From: Goekera deserti
Lineage (GTDB): Bacteria; Actinomycetota; Actinomycetes; Mycobacteriales; Geodermatophilaceae
Assembly: GCF_010685995.1 (NCBI RefSeq)
Contig: NZ_JAAGWK010000037.1
Span: 1-64,000 of the forward strand
DNA: 64,000 bases
Direction of reading: 5' to 3'
Below the pieces are notes generated by a model. The model saw only the letters and a program-made list of their open reading frames with translations. It had not been told where the DNA came from and made no database searches. Made by a program: the position numbers and the translations under genes. Positions 51,820-61,560 of this stretch are shown piece after piece (position 1 is the stretch's first letter; each line of letters begins with the position of its first letter).

Positions 51820-52527
51820 ATGGACGTCGCGACCGGGACCGCGACCGGCCGCCGGGTGCCGCCGGGCACCCGACGCCGGGCGGTGGCACTGGTGGTGGTC
51901 GTCCTGGCCGGTGTCGCCCTCGCCCTGTCGGTCGACCTCCCCGCGGTGTCCGAGCTGCGCGGGTGGCTCGCCGGCGCCGGACCGCTCGGCTGGGTGGGGC
52001 TCACCCTGGCCGCCGCGCTGGTCACCCTGGCGCCGGTGCCGCGCAGCGCCCTGTCGCTTCTCGCCGGGGTGCTCGCCGGCTTCGGCGGCGGTCTGGTGAT
52101 CGCCCTGGTCAGCGGCATGCTCGGAGCGCTCGCCGGCTTCCTGCTGGCCCGCGCGCTGGGGCGGGACGCGGTCACCCGCCTCGCCGGGCCCCGGCTGGCC
52201 CGGGCGGACGCGGCGATCGCCGCCCACGGCGTGCTGGCCGTGGCCCTCGGCCGGCTGGTGCCGGTCACCCCGTTCACCCTGGTCAACTACGCCGCCGGGC
52301 TCTCCGGCACCCCGCTGCGCAGCTACCTGCTCGGCACCGCGATCGGCCTGGTGCCCGGCACCGTGCTGCAGGTCGCCCTCGGCGCCAGCGTGGGCGGCGG
52401 CCCGGTGGCGGGTGGCACCGGCGGCGTCGTCGCGGTGTCGGCCGTGCTGCTGGGCGCCGCGGTGGCCGCGCTGGTGCTGGCCCGGCGGCGCACCCGGACC
52501 CGGACAGTGGCTTCTACGGACATCTAG
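51820..52527 (+). CDS. VTT-domain (TVP38/TMEM64-family) membrane protein
   Basis: 235 aa with about five to six helices. The VTT/DedA-like core is visible: LLAGVLAGFGGGLVIALVSGMLGALAGFLLARALGRD, then LGRLVPVTPFTLVNYAAGLSGTPLRSYLLGTAIGLVPGT. These proteins are linked to lipid scrambling or membrane homeostasis. The N-terminus is Arg/Thr-rich, and the C-terminal tail RRRTRTRTV is basic. ATG at 51820. The AAA ATPase starts 35 nt after the stop. Confidence 0.88.
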   Translation: MDVATGTATGRRVPPGTRRRAVALVVVVLAGVALALSVDLPAVSELRGWLAGAGPLGWVGLTLAAALVTLAPVPRSALSLLAGVLAGFGGGLVIALVSGMLGALAGFLLARALGRDAVTRLAGPRLARADAAIAAHGVLAVALGRLVPVTPFTLVNYAAGLSGTPLRSYLLGTAIGLVPGTVLQVALGASVGGGPVAGGTGGVVAVSAVLLGAAVAALVLARRRTRTRTVASTDI

Positions 52528-52561
52528 CCCGAGCCCTAGACGAGGGCATACGGTGCTCGAC

Positions 52562-53785
52562 ATGGACCCCGTCCGGAACCCCTACGCCCCCGGCGCCGGC
52601 CAGCGCCCACCCGAGCTGGCCGGCCGGGACAGCGAGCTGTCCGCCTTCGACGTGGTGCTCGAGCGGATCGCACACGGCCGCCCCGAGCGCTCGCTGGTGC
52701 TCACCGGGCTGCGCGGGGTGGGCAAGACCGTGCTGCTCAACCAGCTCCGGTCGGCGGCGATCTCGCGCGGCTGGGGCACCGGCAAACTCGAGGCCCGGCC
52801 CGACCAGTCGCTGCGCCGGCCCGTGTCGGCCGCCCTGCACATGGCGCTGCGCGAACTCGGCCCCCGGCACCGGGACGTCGAGACGATGGAGTCGGTGCTC
52901 GGCGTCGTCAAGGCCTTCGCCCTGCGCTCGGCACCCCGCCCTGCCCCCGGAGCCCGCCCGTCGGCCGACGCCAGGATGCGCGACCGCTGGCAGCCCGGCA
53001 TCGACGTGCCGGCCGCGGTCGGGCGGGCCGACTCCGGGGACATGGAGATCGACCTGGTGGAGCTGCTCAGCGACGCCGCCGGGGTGGCCGCCGACGTCGG
53101 CAGCGGCATCGCGCTGTTCATCGACGAGATGCAGGACGTGCAGACCGACGACGTGTCCGCGATATGCGCCGCCTGCCACGAGCTGTCCCAGCAGGGAGCG
53201 CCGCTGATCGTCGTCGGGGCCGGACTGCCGCACCTGCCGGCGGTGCTGTCGGCGTCCAAGAGCTACTCCGAGCGGCTGTTCCGGTACCTGCGCATCGACC
53301 GGCTGGACCGCGAGGCCGCCGACCGCGCCCTGCTGGCACCCGCCGCCCGGGAGGACGTCGACTTCGAGCCGGCCGCCCTGGACGCGCTGTACGCCGCCGC
53401 CGACGGCTACCCGTACTTCGTGCAGGCCTACGGCAAGGTCACCTGGGACGTCGCGGCGTCCTCACCGATCACGGCCGCCGACGTCGCCATGGCCGCCCCC
53501 GCCGCCGAGGCCGAGCTGGCCGTGGGCTTCTTCGGCTCCCGCTACGACCGGGCCACCCCCGCCGAGCGCGAGTACATGCACGCCATGGCCGAGCTCGGCG
53601 GCGCCGCCGGCTCGGCGGTCGGCACGGCGGACGTCGCCGGCGCGCTGGGCCGCAAGCCGGCGTCACTGTCCCCGGCGCGCGACTCGCTGATCAAGAAGGG
53701 GCTGGTGTACTCGGCCGAGCGCGGGCAGATCGCCTTCACCGTGCCGCACTTCGGCCGCTACCTCCTCCGCCAGCCCGCCTGCTGA
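52562..53785 (+). CDS. AAA-type ATPase with winged-helix-like C-terminus
   Basis: 407 aa. Walker A GLRGVGKT (about 49-56) and Walker B ALFIDEMQD (Asp188/Glu189) define an AAA_16/STAND-like or archaeal-ATPase-type NTPase. A sensor-like region (VVGAGLPHLPAVLSASKSYSERLFRYLRIDRL) follows. The C-terminus (315-407; YDRATPAEREYMHAMAEL, ALGRKPASLSPARDSLIKKGLVYSAERGQIAFTVPHFGRYL) looks like a winged helix-turn-helix. The family is common but uncharacterised; a regulatory DNA-binding ATPase is possible. ATG at 52562; an in-frame GTG at 52553 is an alternative. Confidence 0.85.
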   Translation: MDPVRNPYAPGAGQRPPELAGRDSELSAFDVVLERIAHGRPERSLVLTGLRGVGKTVLLNQLRSAAISRGWGTGKLEARPDQSLRRPVSAALHMALRELGPRHRDVETMESVLGVVKAFALRSAPRPAPGARPSADARMRDRWQPGIDVPAAVGRADSGDMEIDLVELLSDAAGVAADVGSGIALFIDEMQDVQTDDVSAICAACHELSQQGAPLIVVGAGLPHLPAVLSASKSYSERLFRYLRIDRLDREAADRALLAPAAREDVDFEPAALDALYAAADGYPYFVQAYGKVTWDVAASSPITAADVAMAAPAAEAELAVGFFGSRYDRATPAEREYMHAMAELGGAAGSAVGTADVAGALGRKPASLSPARDSLIKKGLVYSAERGQIAFTVPHFGRYLLRQPAC

Positions 53786-53804
53786 AGGGCCCCGGGGGCG
53801 GGGG

Positions 53805-54144
53805 TCAGAGCTTGGCGGGGGTGAAGGGGTCGTAGTCGGCCAGCATCTCCTGCACCCGGGCCTCGTCGATGCGGCTGATCACCGAGCTGCCCTCCTGCTG
53901 GTCGCGGATCACCGTGGCCAGGGTGAACGCCGAGGTGATCACGGCCCCGCTGCAGGGGCCCGCGCTGAGCCTGCGAAGCGTGGGGGGCAGGGGGGTCCTT
54001 CCCCATGCCGAGGAACGAGCGCTGCCACAGATCCAGCGGCAGCCAGGCCACGCCCACCAGCAGGCCGATGCTGCTCACCGCGAACGCGATCACCGCCTGC
54101 AGGAAGAAGGCGCTGGTGGTCGAGGCGGTCGTCTTGGGGGTCAC
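53805..54144 (-). pseudogene. YiaA/YiaB-family membrane protein gene split by repeat element B
   Basis: The 5' piece (GTG at 54144, GGAGG upstream) encodes TTSAFFLQAVIAFAVSSIGL and LPLDLWQRSFLGMG, and the 3' piece encodes VITSAFTLATVIRDQQE and ISRIDEARVQEMLADYDPF; together they are a typical YiaA/B-like inner-membrane protein (about 95 aa). The pieces are in different frames and are separated by repeat element B (53941-54005). The total length, 340 nt, is not a multiple of 3. I read this as insertional inactivation. The 5' frame instead continues through the element and past the native stop. Confidence 0.85.
53941..54005 (-). repeat. 60-bp-class structured repeat, copy B (inside the yiaA-like gene)
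   Basis: Gap-free match to copy A over 65 bp, with the same GGCCCC...GGGGTCCTT ends and the inner block GAGCCTGCGA. It lies between the codons of FLGMG and VITSAF and shifts the frame. Where A and C have TGAGGA at the gene-proximal end, B has TGGGGA, so no stop codon is supplied. Confidence 0.9.
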
Positions 54145-54305
54145 GGGAGCCTCCGGGTTCGTCGCGGCGCCGGGTGGGCCGTCCTGACCCGAGCATCGGC
54201 GGGGCGGGCGGCCGCGGGCACGAGTGGAACTCCTCGACCGCACCCCGTGCAGCTACCAGGGCCGCGATGCCGCCGCGGGCCCGGCCGGCGTGCCAGGCTG
54301 CCGGG

Positions 54306-54848
54306 GTGGACATCCTCCGGTACCTGGACGTGCCGCTGGTCCTGGGCGCCGTCGCGGTCGTCGTGCTGGTCACCGCGCTGGCCGGCGTCCCGGCGCTGCG
54401 GCGGGGGGACCGGCGCGGGGCGGCCCGCACCTGCGTGCGGGTGCTGCTGGCCGGGGCGGTGGCGACCGTCCTGGTGATGACCCTGGTGGCCGGCTCCGCC
54501 TGGGGCGCCGGCTCCTACAACCTGGTGCCCGGTACAACGATCGCCGCCCAGCTGGCCAGCAGCAACGGGTCCCTGGCGCTGGGCAACCTGGCCGGCAACG
54601 TGCTGGTCTTCGTGCCGATCGGGCTGCTCGGCGTGCTGGGCACCCGCTGCCGGCCCGGCACCGTGGTCGCCGCCGGGGGAGGGCTGTCGGTGGCCATCGA
54701 GCTGTCGCAGTACGTCACCGGCCGCAGCGCCGACGTCGACGACGTCCTGCTCAACACGCTGGGCACCGCCGTCGGCGTGGCGGTCGCCGTCGCCGGGCTG
54801 CGACTGGCCGGCACCGTGCGCACCGGCGCGCCCGGTCGCGCGGGCTGA
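54306..54848 (+). CDS. VanZ-like membrane protein
   Basis: 180 aa. About four helices: YLDVPLVLGAVAVVVLVTALAG, CVRVLLAGAVATVLVMTLVAG, ALGNLAGNVLVFVPIGLLGVLG and VAAGGGLSVAIELSQYVTGRSADVDDVLLNTLGTAVGVAVA. The NLAGNVLVFVPIG and ELxQ...R-x-x-D-x-D-D-x-x-x-N motifs define the VanZ family, named after the teicoplanin-resistance protein; most members have unknown function. GTG at 54306 has CAGGCT 6 nt upstream. No van genes nearby, so resistance is not implied. Confidence 0.88.
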   Translation: MDILRYLDVPLVLGAVAVVVLVTALAGVPALRRGDRRGAARTCVRVLLAGAVATVLVMTLVAGSAWGAGSYNLVPGTTIAAQLASSNGSLALGNLAGNVLVFVPIGLLGVLGTRCRPGTVVAAGGGLSVAIELSQYVTGRSADVDDVLLNTLGTAVGVAVAVAGLRLAGTVRTGAPGRAG

Positions 54849-54850
54849 CC

Positions 54851-54907
54851 CCGCCGAACCGGCCGACCTTGCCGAACCGGCTGACCCGCCCGGACCGGCC
54901 GACTCCG
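54851..54907. repeat. Imperfect tandem repeat, about 18-20 bp period
   Basis: Three successive units share the core CGAACCGGCCGAC or a near variant (54851-54870, 54871-54888, 54889-54907). They fall in the 284-bp gap between the VanZ gene and the GH13 gene; the rest of that gap holds the -10-like TAGATT near 55069 and no other clear feature. Confidence 0.6.
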
Positions 54908-55132
54908 CTGACCTCGCCGGGCTCGCTCTCGACCCTGCCCAGCCGGTCCGGTCCCCGCTGGAGGGCGCATCGCAGTGCGGTCCGGCGCGGCGATGCGGCA
55001 CCCGTCGTCCAGCACCTCCGTCACGTGACGCATCTCGGCCCGGGCGCCGGGCCACACCCCGCCCGACTAGATTCGGAGCCTGCCCACCCCCCGCCGGCGC
55101 ACCCGCGCGCCGCCGGACACGACAGGAGCGGC

Positions 55133-56851
<1,719 letters not shown>

Positions 56852-56940
56852 CCACATCCCCGCGCTCCGGTCGTACCGGCGTCGCCGGGGCATGCCCGAC
56901 CCGGCGCCAGGCCCGCCTGCGCCGTCGAGCTCGCCCGAGC

Positions 56941-56968
56941 GCGGGCGGTTCCACGTGGAACCGCCCGC
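56941..56968. repeat. 28-bp perfect palindrome centred on CACGTG
   Basis: Two 14-bp arms (GCGGGCGGTTCCAC and its complement) meet with no spacer, between the GH13 stop (56851) and the hydrolase start (57009). The inner GTTCCACGTGGAAC also fits the ParB-site (parS) core. It may simply be a terminator; see findings. Confidence 0.9.
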
Positions 56969-56996
56969 CCCGGGTGCCGGGCGGGGCCGGGTCGGG

Positions 56997-57002
56997 CAGG
57001 CT
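56997..57002 (+). promoter_or_regulatory. -10-like hexamer of the alpha/beta hydrolase gene
   Basis: CAGGCT ends 6 nt before the GTG at 57009; no Shine-Dalgarno sequence. Confidence 0.4.
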
Positions 57003-57008
57003 GGGCGG

Positions 57009-57959
57009 GTGACGAGCCCCGACCGCCCGGACGACGCCCCCGACCGCACCCCCGAGGAGATCCGGGTGCCGGTGCACGGCGGGGAACTGGCCGCGCTGTA
57101 CTGGGCGGCCGACGCACCGGGCGCGCCGATCGCCGTCCTGGTGCACGGGATCACCGGGAACGCGATGGTCTGGGAGCCGGTGGCCCGGGCGCTGGCCGGG
57201 GACTTCGAGGTGGTCGCACCCGACCTGCGCGGCCGTGGGCTGAGCGCGGACCTGCCCGGGCCCTACGGCATCGAGGCGCACGCCGACGACGTGACCGCGC
57301 TGCTGCGGCACTTCGGCGCCGTCCGGGACGCCGGGGCGCAGGCCACCGTGCTGGTCGGTCACTCGATGGGCGGCTTCGTGGCCACGATGACCGCAGCCGG
57401 CCCGGGCCGGGACCTGCTGCACGGTCTGGTGCTGGTCGACGGCGGGCTGGCCTTCCCGACGCCGCCGGGCGCCGACCTGGACGCGGTGCTCGCCGCCAGC
57501 CTGGGCCCGACACTGAACCGGATCGGCCGCACCTTCCCCGACCGGGACGCCGTCCGGGCGTGGTGGGCGGCGCACCCGGCGCTGGGGCCGTGGGTGGACG
57601 ACCCGGCCGTGACCGGCTACTTCCTGCGCGACCTGACCGGCACCGAGCCCGAGCTGCGCAGCGCGGTCGTCCCGGAGGCGGTCCGGGTGGACGGCGGGGA
57701 CGTGTTCCTCAACGAGCGGGTGCTGGAGCCCGCCGCCGAGCTGCCGGTGCCCGCGGTGCTGCTGTGGGCGACCCGGGGCATGCAGGGTCAGGTGCCCGGG
57801 CTCTACGACGAGGTGCGGCTGTCCCAGTTGGGGCTGGACGCGGCGGGCATCGTGCCGGTCGAGGTGCCGGACACCGACCACTACTCCGTGCTGTGGGCCA
57901 CCCAGGGCGTCGAGGCGGTCGAGGACGCCGTCCGGGCGGCGGCGGCCAGCGGCAGCTGA
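57009..57959 (+). CDS. Alpha/beta-hydrolase
   Basis: 316 aa. Oxyanion motif VLVHGITGNAMVW, nucleophile elbow GHSMGGF (Ser), PDLRGRGLSADLPGPYG, and a late His in VEVPDTDHYSVLW completing the triad; the acid is not assigned with certainty. Lid region around FPDRDAVRAWWAAHPALGPWVDD. Esterase, lipase or C-C hydrolase activity is possible. GTG at 57009 is the start nearest the fold; upstream residues pass through the palindrome. It ends 6 nt from the convergent phosphatase gene. Confidence 0.9.
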   Translation: MTSPDRPDDAPDRTPEEIRVPVHGGELAALYWAADAPGAPIAVLVHGITGNAMVWEPVARALAGDFEVVAPDLRGRGLSADLPGPYGIEAHADDVTALLRHFGAVRDAGAQATVLVGHSMGGFVATMTAAGPGRDLLHGLVLVDGGLAFPTPPGADLDAVLAASLGPTLNRIGRTFPDRDAVRAWWAAHPALGPWVDDPAVTGYFLRDLTGTEPELRSAVVPEAVRVDGGDVFLNERVLEPAAELPVPAVLLWATRGMQGQVPGLYDEVRLSQLGLDAAGIVPVEVPDTDHYSVLWATQGVEAVEDAVRAAAASGS

Positions 57960-57965
57960 GGGCCC

Positions 57966-59669
57966 TCAGCCACCGACCCGGACGGCGAGCACCGCGACGT
58001 CCCGGTCGGCCCCGTCGTCCGGCAGCCGGTGCAGCAGCGCGTCGCAGAGCTCCTCGACCGGGAGCCCGGCCAGCTGCCCGAGCACGGTGGCCAGCGACGC
58101 CCGGCCCTCCTCCGGTGACCGGTCGGCCCGCTCGACCAGCCCGTCGGTGCACAGCAGCAGCGTGCAGCCGGCAGGCAGGTCGGCCCGGGCCCCGGTGCGC
58201 TCGCCGGTCCAGCCGGTGCCCAGCGGGGGCGTGACCGGCCCGGTGAGGTCCTGCACGGTGCCGTCGGGGAGGGCGAGCAGCGGCCCGCCGTGACCGGCCG
58301 AGGCCCAGTGCAGCGACAGGTGCGGCGCGGTGCCCTCGACCCGGGCCACCAGCGCGGTCGCCACCGTCGGCACGGCCAGGCCGACGACGGTGCGGTCGGT
58401 GCGCGCCAGCAGCCGGGCGGGCTCCTCGCCGCGGTCCCAACCGGTGCCGCGCAGCAGTGTCCGCACCTGGCCCATCGCCGCGGCCGCCTCCTGGTCCCGG
58501 CCGACCACCTCACCGATGACCAGCACCGTGTCGCCGTCGGGCTGCCGGAAGCTGTCGTACCAGTCCCCGCCCAGCGGCTGGGAGCGGGCGGCCCGGTGCC
58601 GGACCGCGATCTGCACGGCACCGCCCTGCACCGGCTCGGTGAGCAGGCCGCGCTGCAGCTGCTCGGTCATCCGGGTGCGCGTGGCGACCAGGCGGGCGTT
58701 CTCCACCCGCTCGGCCACCCGGCGGGCGACGATCTCGGCGGTGCGCAGCTCCTCGTCGGTGAACCGGCCACGATCGGTGTCGGTGACCAGGGTGACCAGG
58801 CCGACCAGCTCGTCGCGCACCACGAACGGGAAGACCGCCACGGCCGACGGGCGCAACGGCACCAGCGCGGCGCGCGACGCCGGGTCCGGTGACATGCCGG
58901 CCACCTGCTCCGGGGTCAGGTCCTGCACGACCAGCGCCGCGCCGGTGTGCAGCTCCGGCGGCACCACCGGGACGCCGTTGCTCGCGCGTTCCCGGGCCTC
59001 GGCGTAGTCCTGCACGTACGGCAGCAGTGCGGGGTCGCGGTGCGCCCGGCCGACGTCCTGCAGCCGGCCGTCCTCGAACAGGGCGGTGAGGCACCAGTCG
59101 CCGAGCAGCGGAACGCAGAGCTCGGCCACCTGGGTCACCGCCTCGTGCACCTCGGGCTGGACGGTGAACGTGCGGCTGACGTCACCGAGCAGCATCAGGT
59201 GCCGCCCGGCCCGCTCGGCCGTGCGGGCCGCGGCCTCGGCGCGCTGTGCCTCGGCGATCCGGGCGGCCACCGCGTCGTCCCGGGACCGCTCGACCCGGTG
59301 CAGCAACGACACGTCCTCGTACGTGACCACCAGCCCGGCCCGGGTGCCGAACACGTCCACCCGGAACCAGCCGTCCAGCCGCTCGACCCAGGCCTCGAAG
59401 GTCACCTTCTCCCCGGTCGCGGCGGCGTGCCGGTAGGCGCGGTCGTACACGCTGCCCACCCCGTGCGGGAACTCGTCCCAGATGTGCCGGCCCAGCAGGT
59501 CACCCGGGTGCCGGCCGCCCAGGGTCGCGTGCGCCGCGGGGTTCAGGTAGCGGAAGCGCAGCTGGTCGTCCAGCACGAACAGCGCGCGCGTCATGCCCTC
59601 GACAGCCTGCCGCAGCAGCTCGACGTCCCCCGGTGGGCGGAACGGGACGGTGCCGGTCACACCGGTCAC
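57966..59669 (-). CDS. PAS-GAF-PP2C (RsbU-like) serine phosphatase 1
   Basis: 567 aa, soluble. Order: PAS (about 15-125; MTRALFVLDDQLRFRYLNPAAHATLG), a short coiled coil, GAF (about 185-330; ELCVPLLGDWCLTALFEDGR), and a PPM-type SpoIIE phosphatase domain (345-567; PLGGDWYDSFRQPDGDTVLVIGEV, LLLCTDGLVERADRS, DRDVAVLAVRV). Such proteins dephosphorylate anti-anti-sigma factors to release stress sigma factors. In the GxGDGxG-like motif region it has VIGEVVGRDQ where its neighbour keeps VIGDVMGHD, so one metal-binding Asp is Glu here. GTG at 59669; another GTG is at 59660. Confidence 0.88.
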   Translation of the reverse strand: MTGVTGTVPFRPPGDVELLRQAVEGMTRALFVLDDQLRFRYLNPAAHATLGGRHPGDLLGRHIWDEFPHGVGSVYDRAYRHAAATGEKVTFEAWVERLDGWFRVDVFGTRAGLVVTYEDVSLLHRVERSRDDAVAARIAEAQRAEAAARTAERAGRHLMLLGDVSRTFTVQPEVHEAVTQVAELCVPLLGDWCLTALFEDGRLQDVGRAHRDPALLPYVQDYAEARERASNGVPVVPPELHTGAALVVQDLTPEQVAGMSPDPASRAALVPLRPSAVAVFPFVVRDELVGLVTLVTDTDRGRFTDEELRTAEIVARRVAERVENARLVATRTRMTEQLQRGLLTEPVQGGAVQIAVRHRAARSQPLGGDWYDSFRQPDGDTVLVIGEVVGRDQEAAAAMGQVRTLLRGTGWDRGEEPARLLARTDRTVVGLAVPTVATALVARVEGTAPHLSLHWASAGHGGPLLALPDGTVQDLTGPVTPPLGTGWTGERTGARADLPAGCTLLLCTDGLVERADRSPEEGRASLATVLGQLAGLPVEELCDALLHRLPDDGADRDVAVLAVRVGG

Positions 59670-59710
59670 TCTGCCGTACCCGGGCCCCTCCCGGGGCCCC
59701 GTCGCGGGTC

Positions 59711-61417
59711 TCAGCCGGGCACGCGCACCGCGAGCACGGCGACGTCGTCCTCGACCCGGTCGTCGACCAGCCGCGCGAGCAGCGTGTCGCACAGCTCGTC
59801 CAGGCCGGCCCCCACGAGACCGGCGAGGACGGTGCGCACCCGGCCGCGCCCAGCGTCCAGGTCCTCGTCCCGGCGCTCGAAGAGCCCGTCGGTGAACAGC
59901 AGCAGCGTGCTGCCGGCGGGCAGGTCCGCGCACCCGGTGACCCGTGGCCCCGACCAGCCCATCCCCAGCGGGGGCCCGACCGGCGCCACCAGGTCCTGGA
60001 CGGTGCCGTCGGCGAGCAGCAGCAGGGGGGCGGGGTGGCCGGCGGTGGCCCAGTGCACCTGGCGCGGCCCGTCTCCGGGCTCGTCCACCCGTGCCACCAG
60101 CGCGGTGGCCATCGCCTGCCCGCCCAGCCCGACGACGGCGCGGTCGGCCCGGCGCAGCACGTCGGCCGGCTCCTCGAGCCGGTCGTAGGCGATGCCCCGG
60201 ACCAGCGTCTTCACCTGGGCCATGGCGGCGGCGGCGTCGACGTCGTGACCCATCACGTCCCCGATGACCAGCACCGTGCTGCCGTCGCGCCGGACGAGGC
60301 TGTCGTACCAGTCGCCGCCCAGCGCGATGCCCCGGGTCGCCGGCCGGTACCGCACCACCACCCCCAGGTGGTCGGGGTGCACCGGGTCGGCCAGCAGGCT
60401 GCGCTGCAGCCGTTCGGCCATCTGCTCGCGGGCCGCGACCAGCCGGGCGTTCTCCAGCATCTCCCCGACCCGCCGGGCGGCGATGCCGGCGGTGCGCAGC
60501 TCGTCGGTGCTGAACGGGCCCCGCTCGGGTCCGTTGACCAGCACCAGCACGCCGAACAGCTCGCCGCGCGCGAACAGCGGCAGCCCGGCCAGCGCGCCCA
60601 CCTCCAGCTCCGCCAGCGCGGCCCGCGAGGCAGGGTCGCCGATCAACTGCTGCGCGTCGCCGGGTGAGAGCGACTGCAGCACCACCGGTTCCCCGGCCAG
60701 CAGCGCCGGCGGCAGGGTGTCCACCGACCGGGCCCTGGCCAGCCGTGCCTCGGCGAACGCGTGCAGGGCCGCGGCGCGGGCCGGGTCGCGGTGCGCCCGG
60801 CCGAGGTGGCGCACCCGGCCGTCCTCGACGACCCCGGCCAGGCACCAGTCGCCGAGCAGCGGCACGCACAGCTGCGCCAGGCGGGTCACCGCGGCGTCGA
60901 CGTCGGGCAGCACGGAGAAGGTCTGGCTGACCGCGCCGAGCATCATCAGGTGCCGGCCGGCCCGCTCGGCCGCGGCGGCCGCCGCCGCGGCCCGCTCGGC
61001 GGCGGCGACGCGCTCGGCGACGGCGTCGTCCCGGGCGTGCTGCAGGCGCATCCGGTCAGTGATGTCCTCCATGGTCACCACGAGCCCGGCGTCGGTGCGG
61101 AACACGTCGACCCGCCACCAGGTGCCGGTGCGCGGGACGAGCGTCTCGAAGGTGCGCGGCTGGCCGGTCTGGGCCACGGCGACGTAGGCGCGGTGGAAGA
61201 CGGTGCCCGCGACCCGCGGGAAGTCCTCCCAGACGTGCATCCCGACCAGGTCCTCACCGGGACGCTGGAACAGCGGGACGGCGGCCGGGTTGGCGTACCG
61301 GATGCGGAAGCCGGTGTCGAGCACGAACAGCGGGCGCTGCATGCCCTCGACCGCCTGCTGGACGAGGTCCGGCTCCACCCCGTCCGGTCGGTCGACCGGC
61401 TGCGCCCCCTGCACCAC
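59711..61417 (-). CDS. PAS-GAF-PP2C (RsbU-like) serine phosphatase 2
   Basis: 568 aa, tandem paralogue of the gene at 57966 with the same domain order: PAS (20-125), Ala-rich coiled coil (about 140-160), GAF (190-330; QLCVPLLGDWCLAGVVEDGR), and PPM phosphatase (345-568; ALGGDWYDSLVRRDGSTVLVIGDVMGHDVDAAAAMAQV, LLLFTDGLFERRDEDLD). The metal-binding Asp of VIGDVMGHD is retained. Likely RsbU-type activator of a partner switch. GTG at 61417 with CAGACT 7 nt upstream. It is 41 bp upstream of its paralogue and probably co-transcribed with it. Confidence 0.9.
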   Translation of the reverse strand: MVQGAQPVDRPDGVEPDLVQQAVEGMQRPLFVLDTGFRIRYANPAAVPLFQRPGEDLVGMHVWEDFPRVAGTVFHRAYVAVAQTGQPRTFETLVPRTGTWWRVDVFRTDAGLVVTMEDITDRMRLQHARDDAVAERVAAAERAAAAAAAAERAGRHLMMLGAVSQTFSVLPDVDAAVTRLAQLCVPLLGDWCLAGVVEDGRVRHLGRAHRDPARAAALHAFAEARLARARSVDTLPPALLAGEPVVLQSLSPGDAQQLIGDPASRAALAELEVGALAGLPLFARGELFGVLVLVNGPERGPFSTDELRTAGIAARRVGEMLENARLVAAREQMAERLQRSLLADPVHPDHLGVVVRYRPATRGIALGGDWYDSLVRRDGSTVLVIGDVMGHDVDAAAAMAQVKTLVRGIAYDRLEEPADVLRRADRAVVGLGGQAMATALVARVDEPGDGPRQVHWATAGHPAPLLLLADGTVQDLVAPVGPPLGMGWSGPRVTGCADLPAGSTLLLFTDGLFERRDEDLDAGRGRVRTVLAGLVGAGLDELCDTLLARLVDDRVEDDVAVLAVRVPG

Positions 61418-61424
61418 GGGCCCG

Positions 61425-61430
61425 AGTCTG
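61425..61430 (-). promoter_or_regulatory. -10-like hexamer of phosphatase 2
   Basis: CAGACT on the minus strand ends 7 nt before the GTG at 61417. Leaderless start inferred. Confidence 0.4.
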
Positions 61431-61462
61431 CCCCACCGTCCCCGAACGGCCCCGCGACGCTG

Positions 61463-61497
61463 CGGCGCCCACGCCCCCGAGGGGGACGTGGGCGCCG
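61463..61497 (-). terminator. Terminator downstream of the dicarboxylate symporter
   Basis: CGGCGCCCACG-CCCCC / GGGGG-A-CGTGGGCGCCG: a 16-bp stem with one bulged A and a 2-nt GA loop. It lies 60 bp past the symporter stop, after repeat element C. Confidence 0.75.
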
Positions 61498-61502
61498 GAG
61501 CC

Positions 61503-61560
61503 GGCCCCCTCGCAGGGTCCCGCGGTGCGCGGGACGCGTCGTGGGGACGAGGGGTCCTCA
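61503..61560 (-). repeat. 60-bp-class structured repeat, copy C
   Basis: 58 bp, GGCCCCCTCGCAGGGTCCCG ... GACGAGGGGTCCTCA. It keeps the ends and the internal block of copies A and B but is shorter and more divergent. As in copy A, its gene-proximal end is exactly the TGA stop of the minus-strand symporter gene (61560-61558). Confidence 0.8.

Noticed and set aside
54306-54848. Glycopeptide resistance from the VanZ-like gene
   Set aside because: Only VanZ homology is seen; vanHAX and the VanRS regulators are absent, and VanZ-like proteins are widespread in sensitive bacteria.
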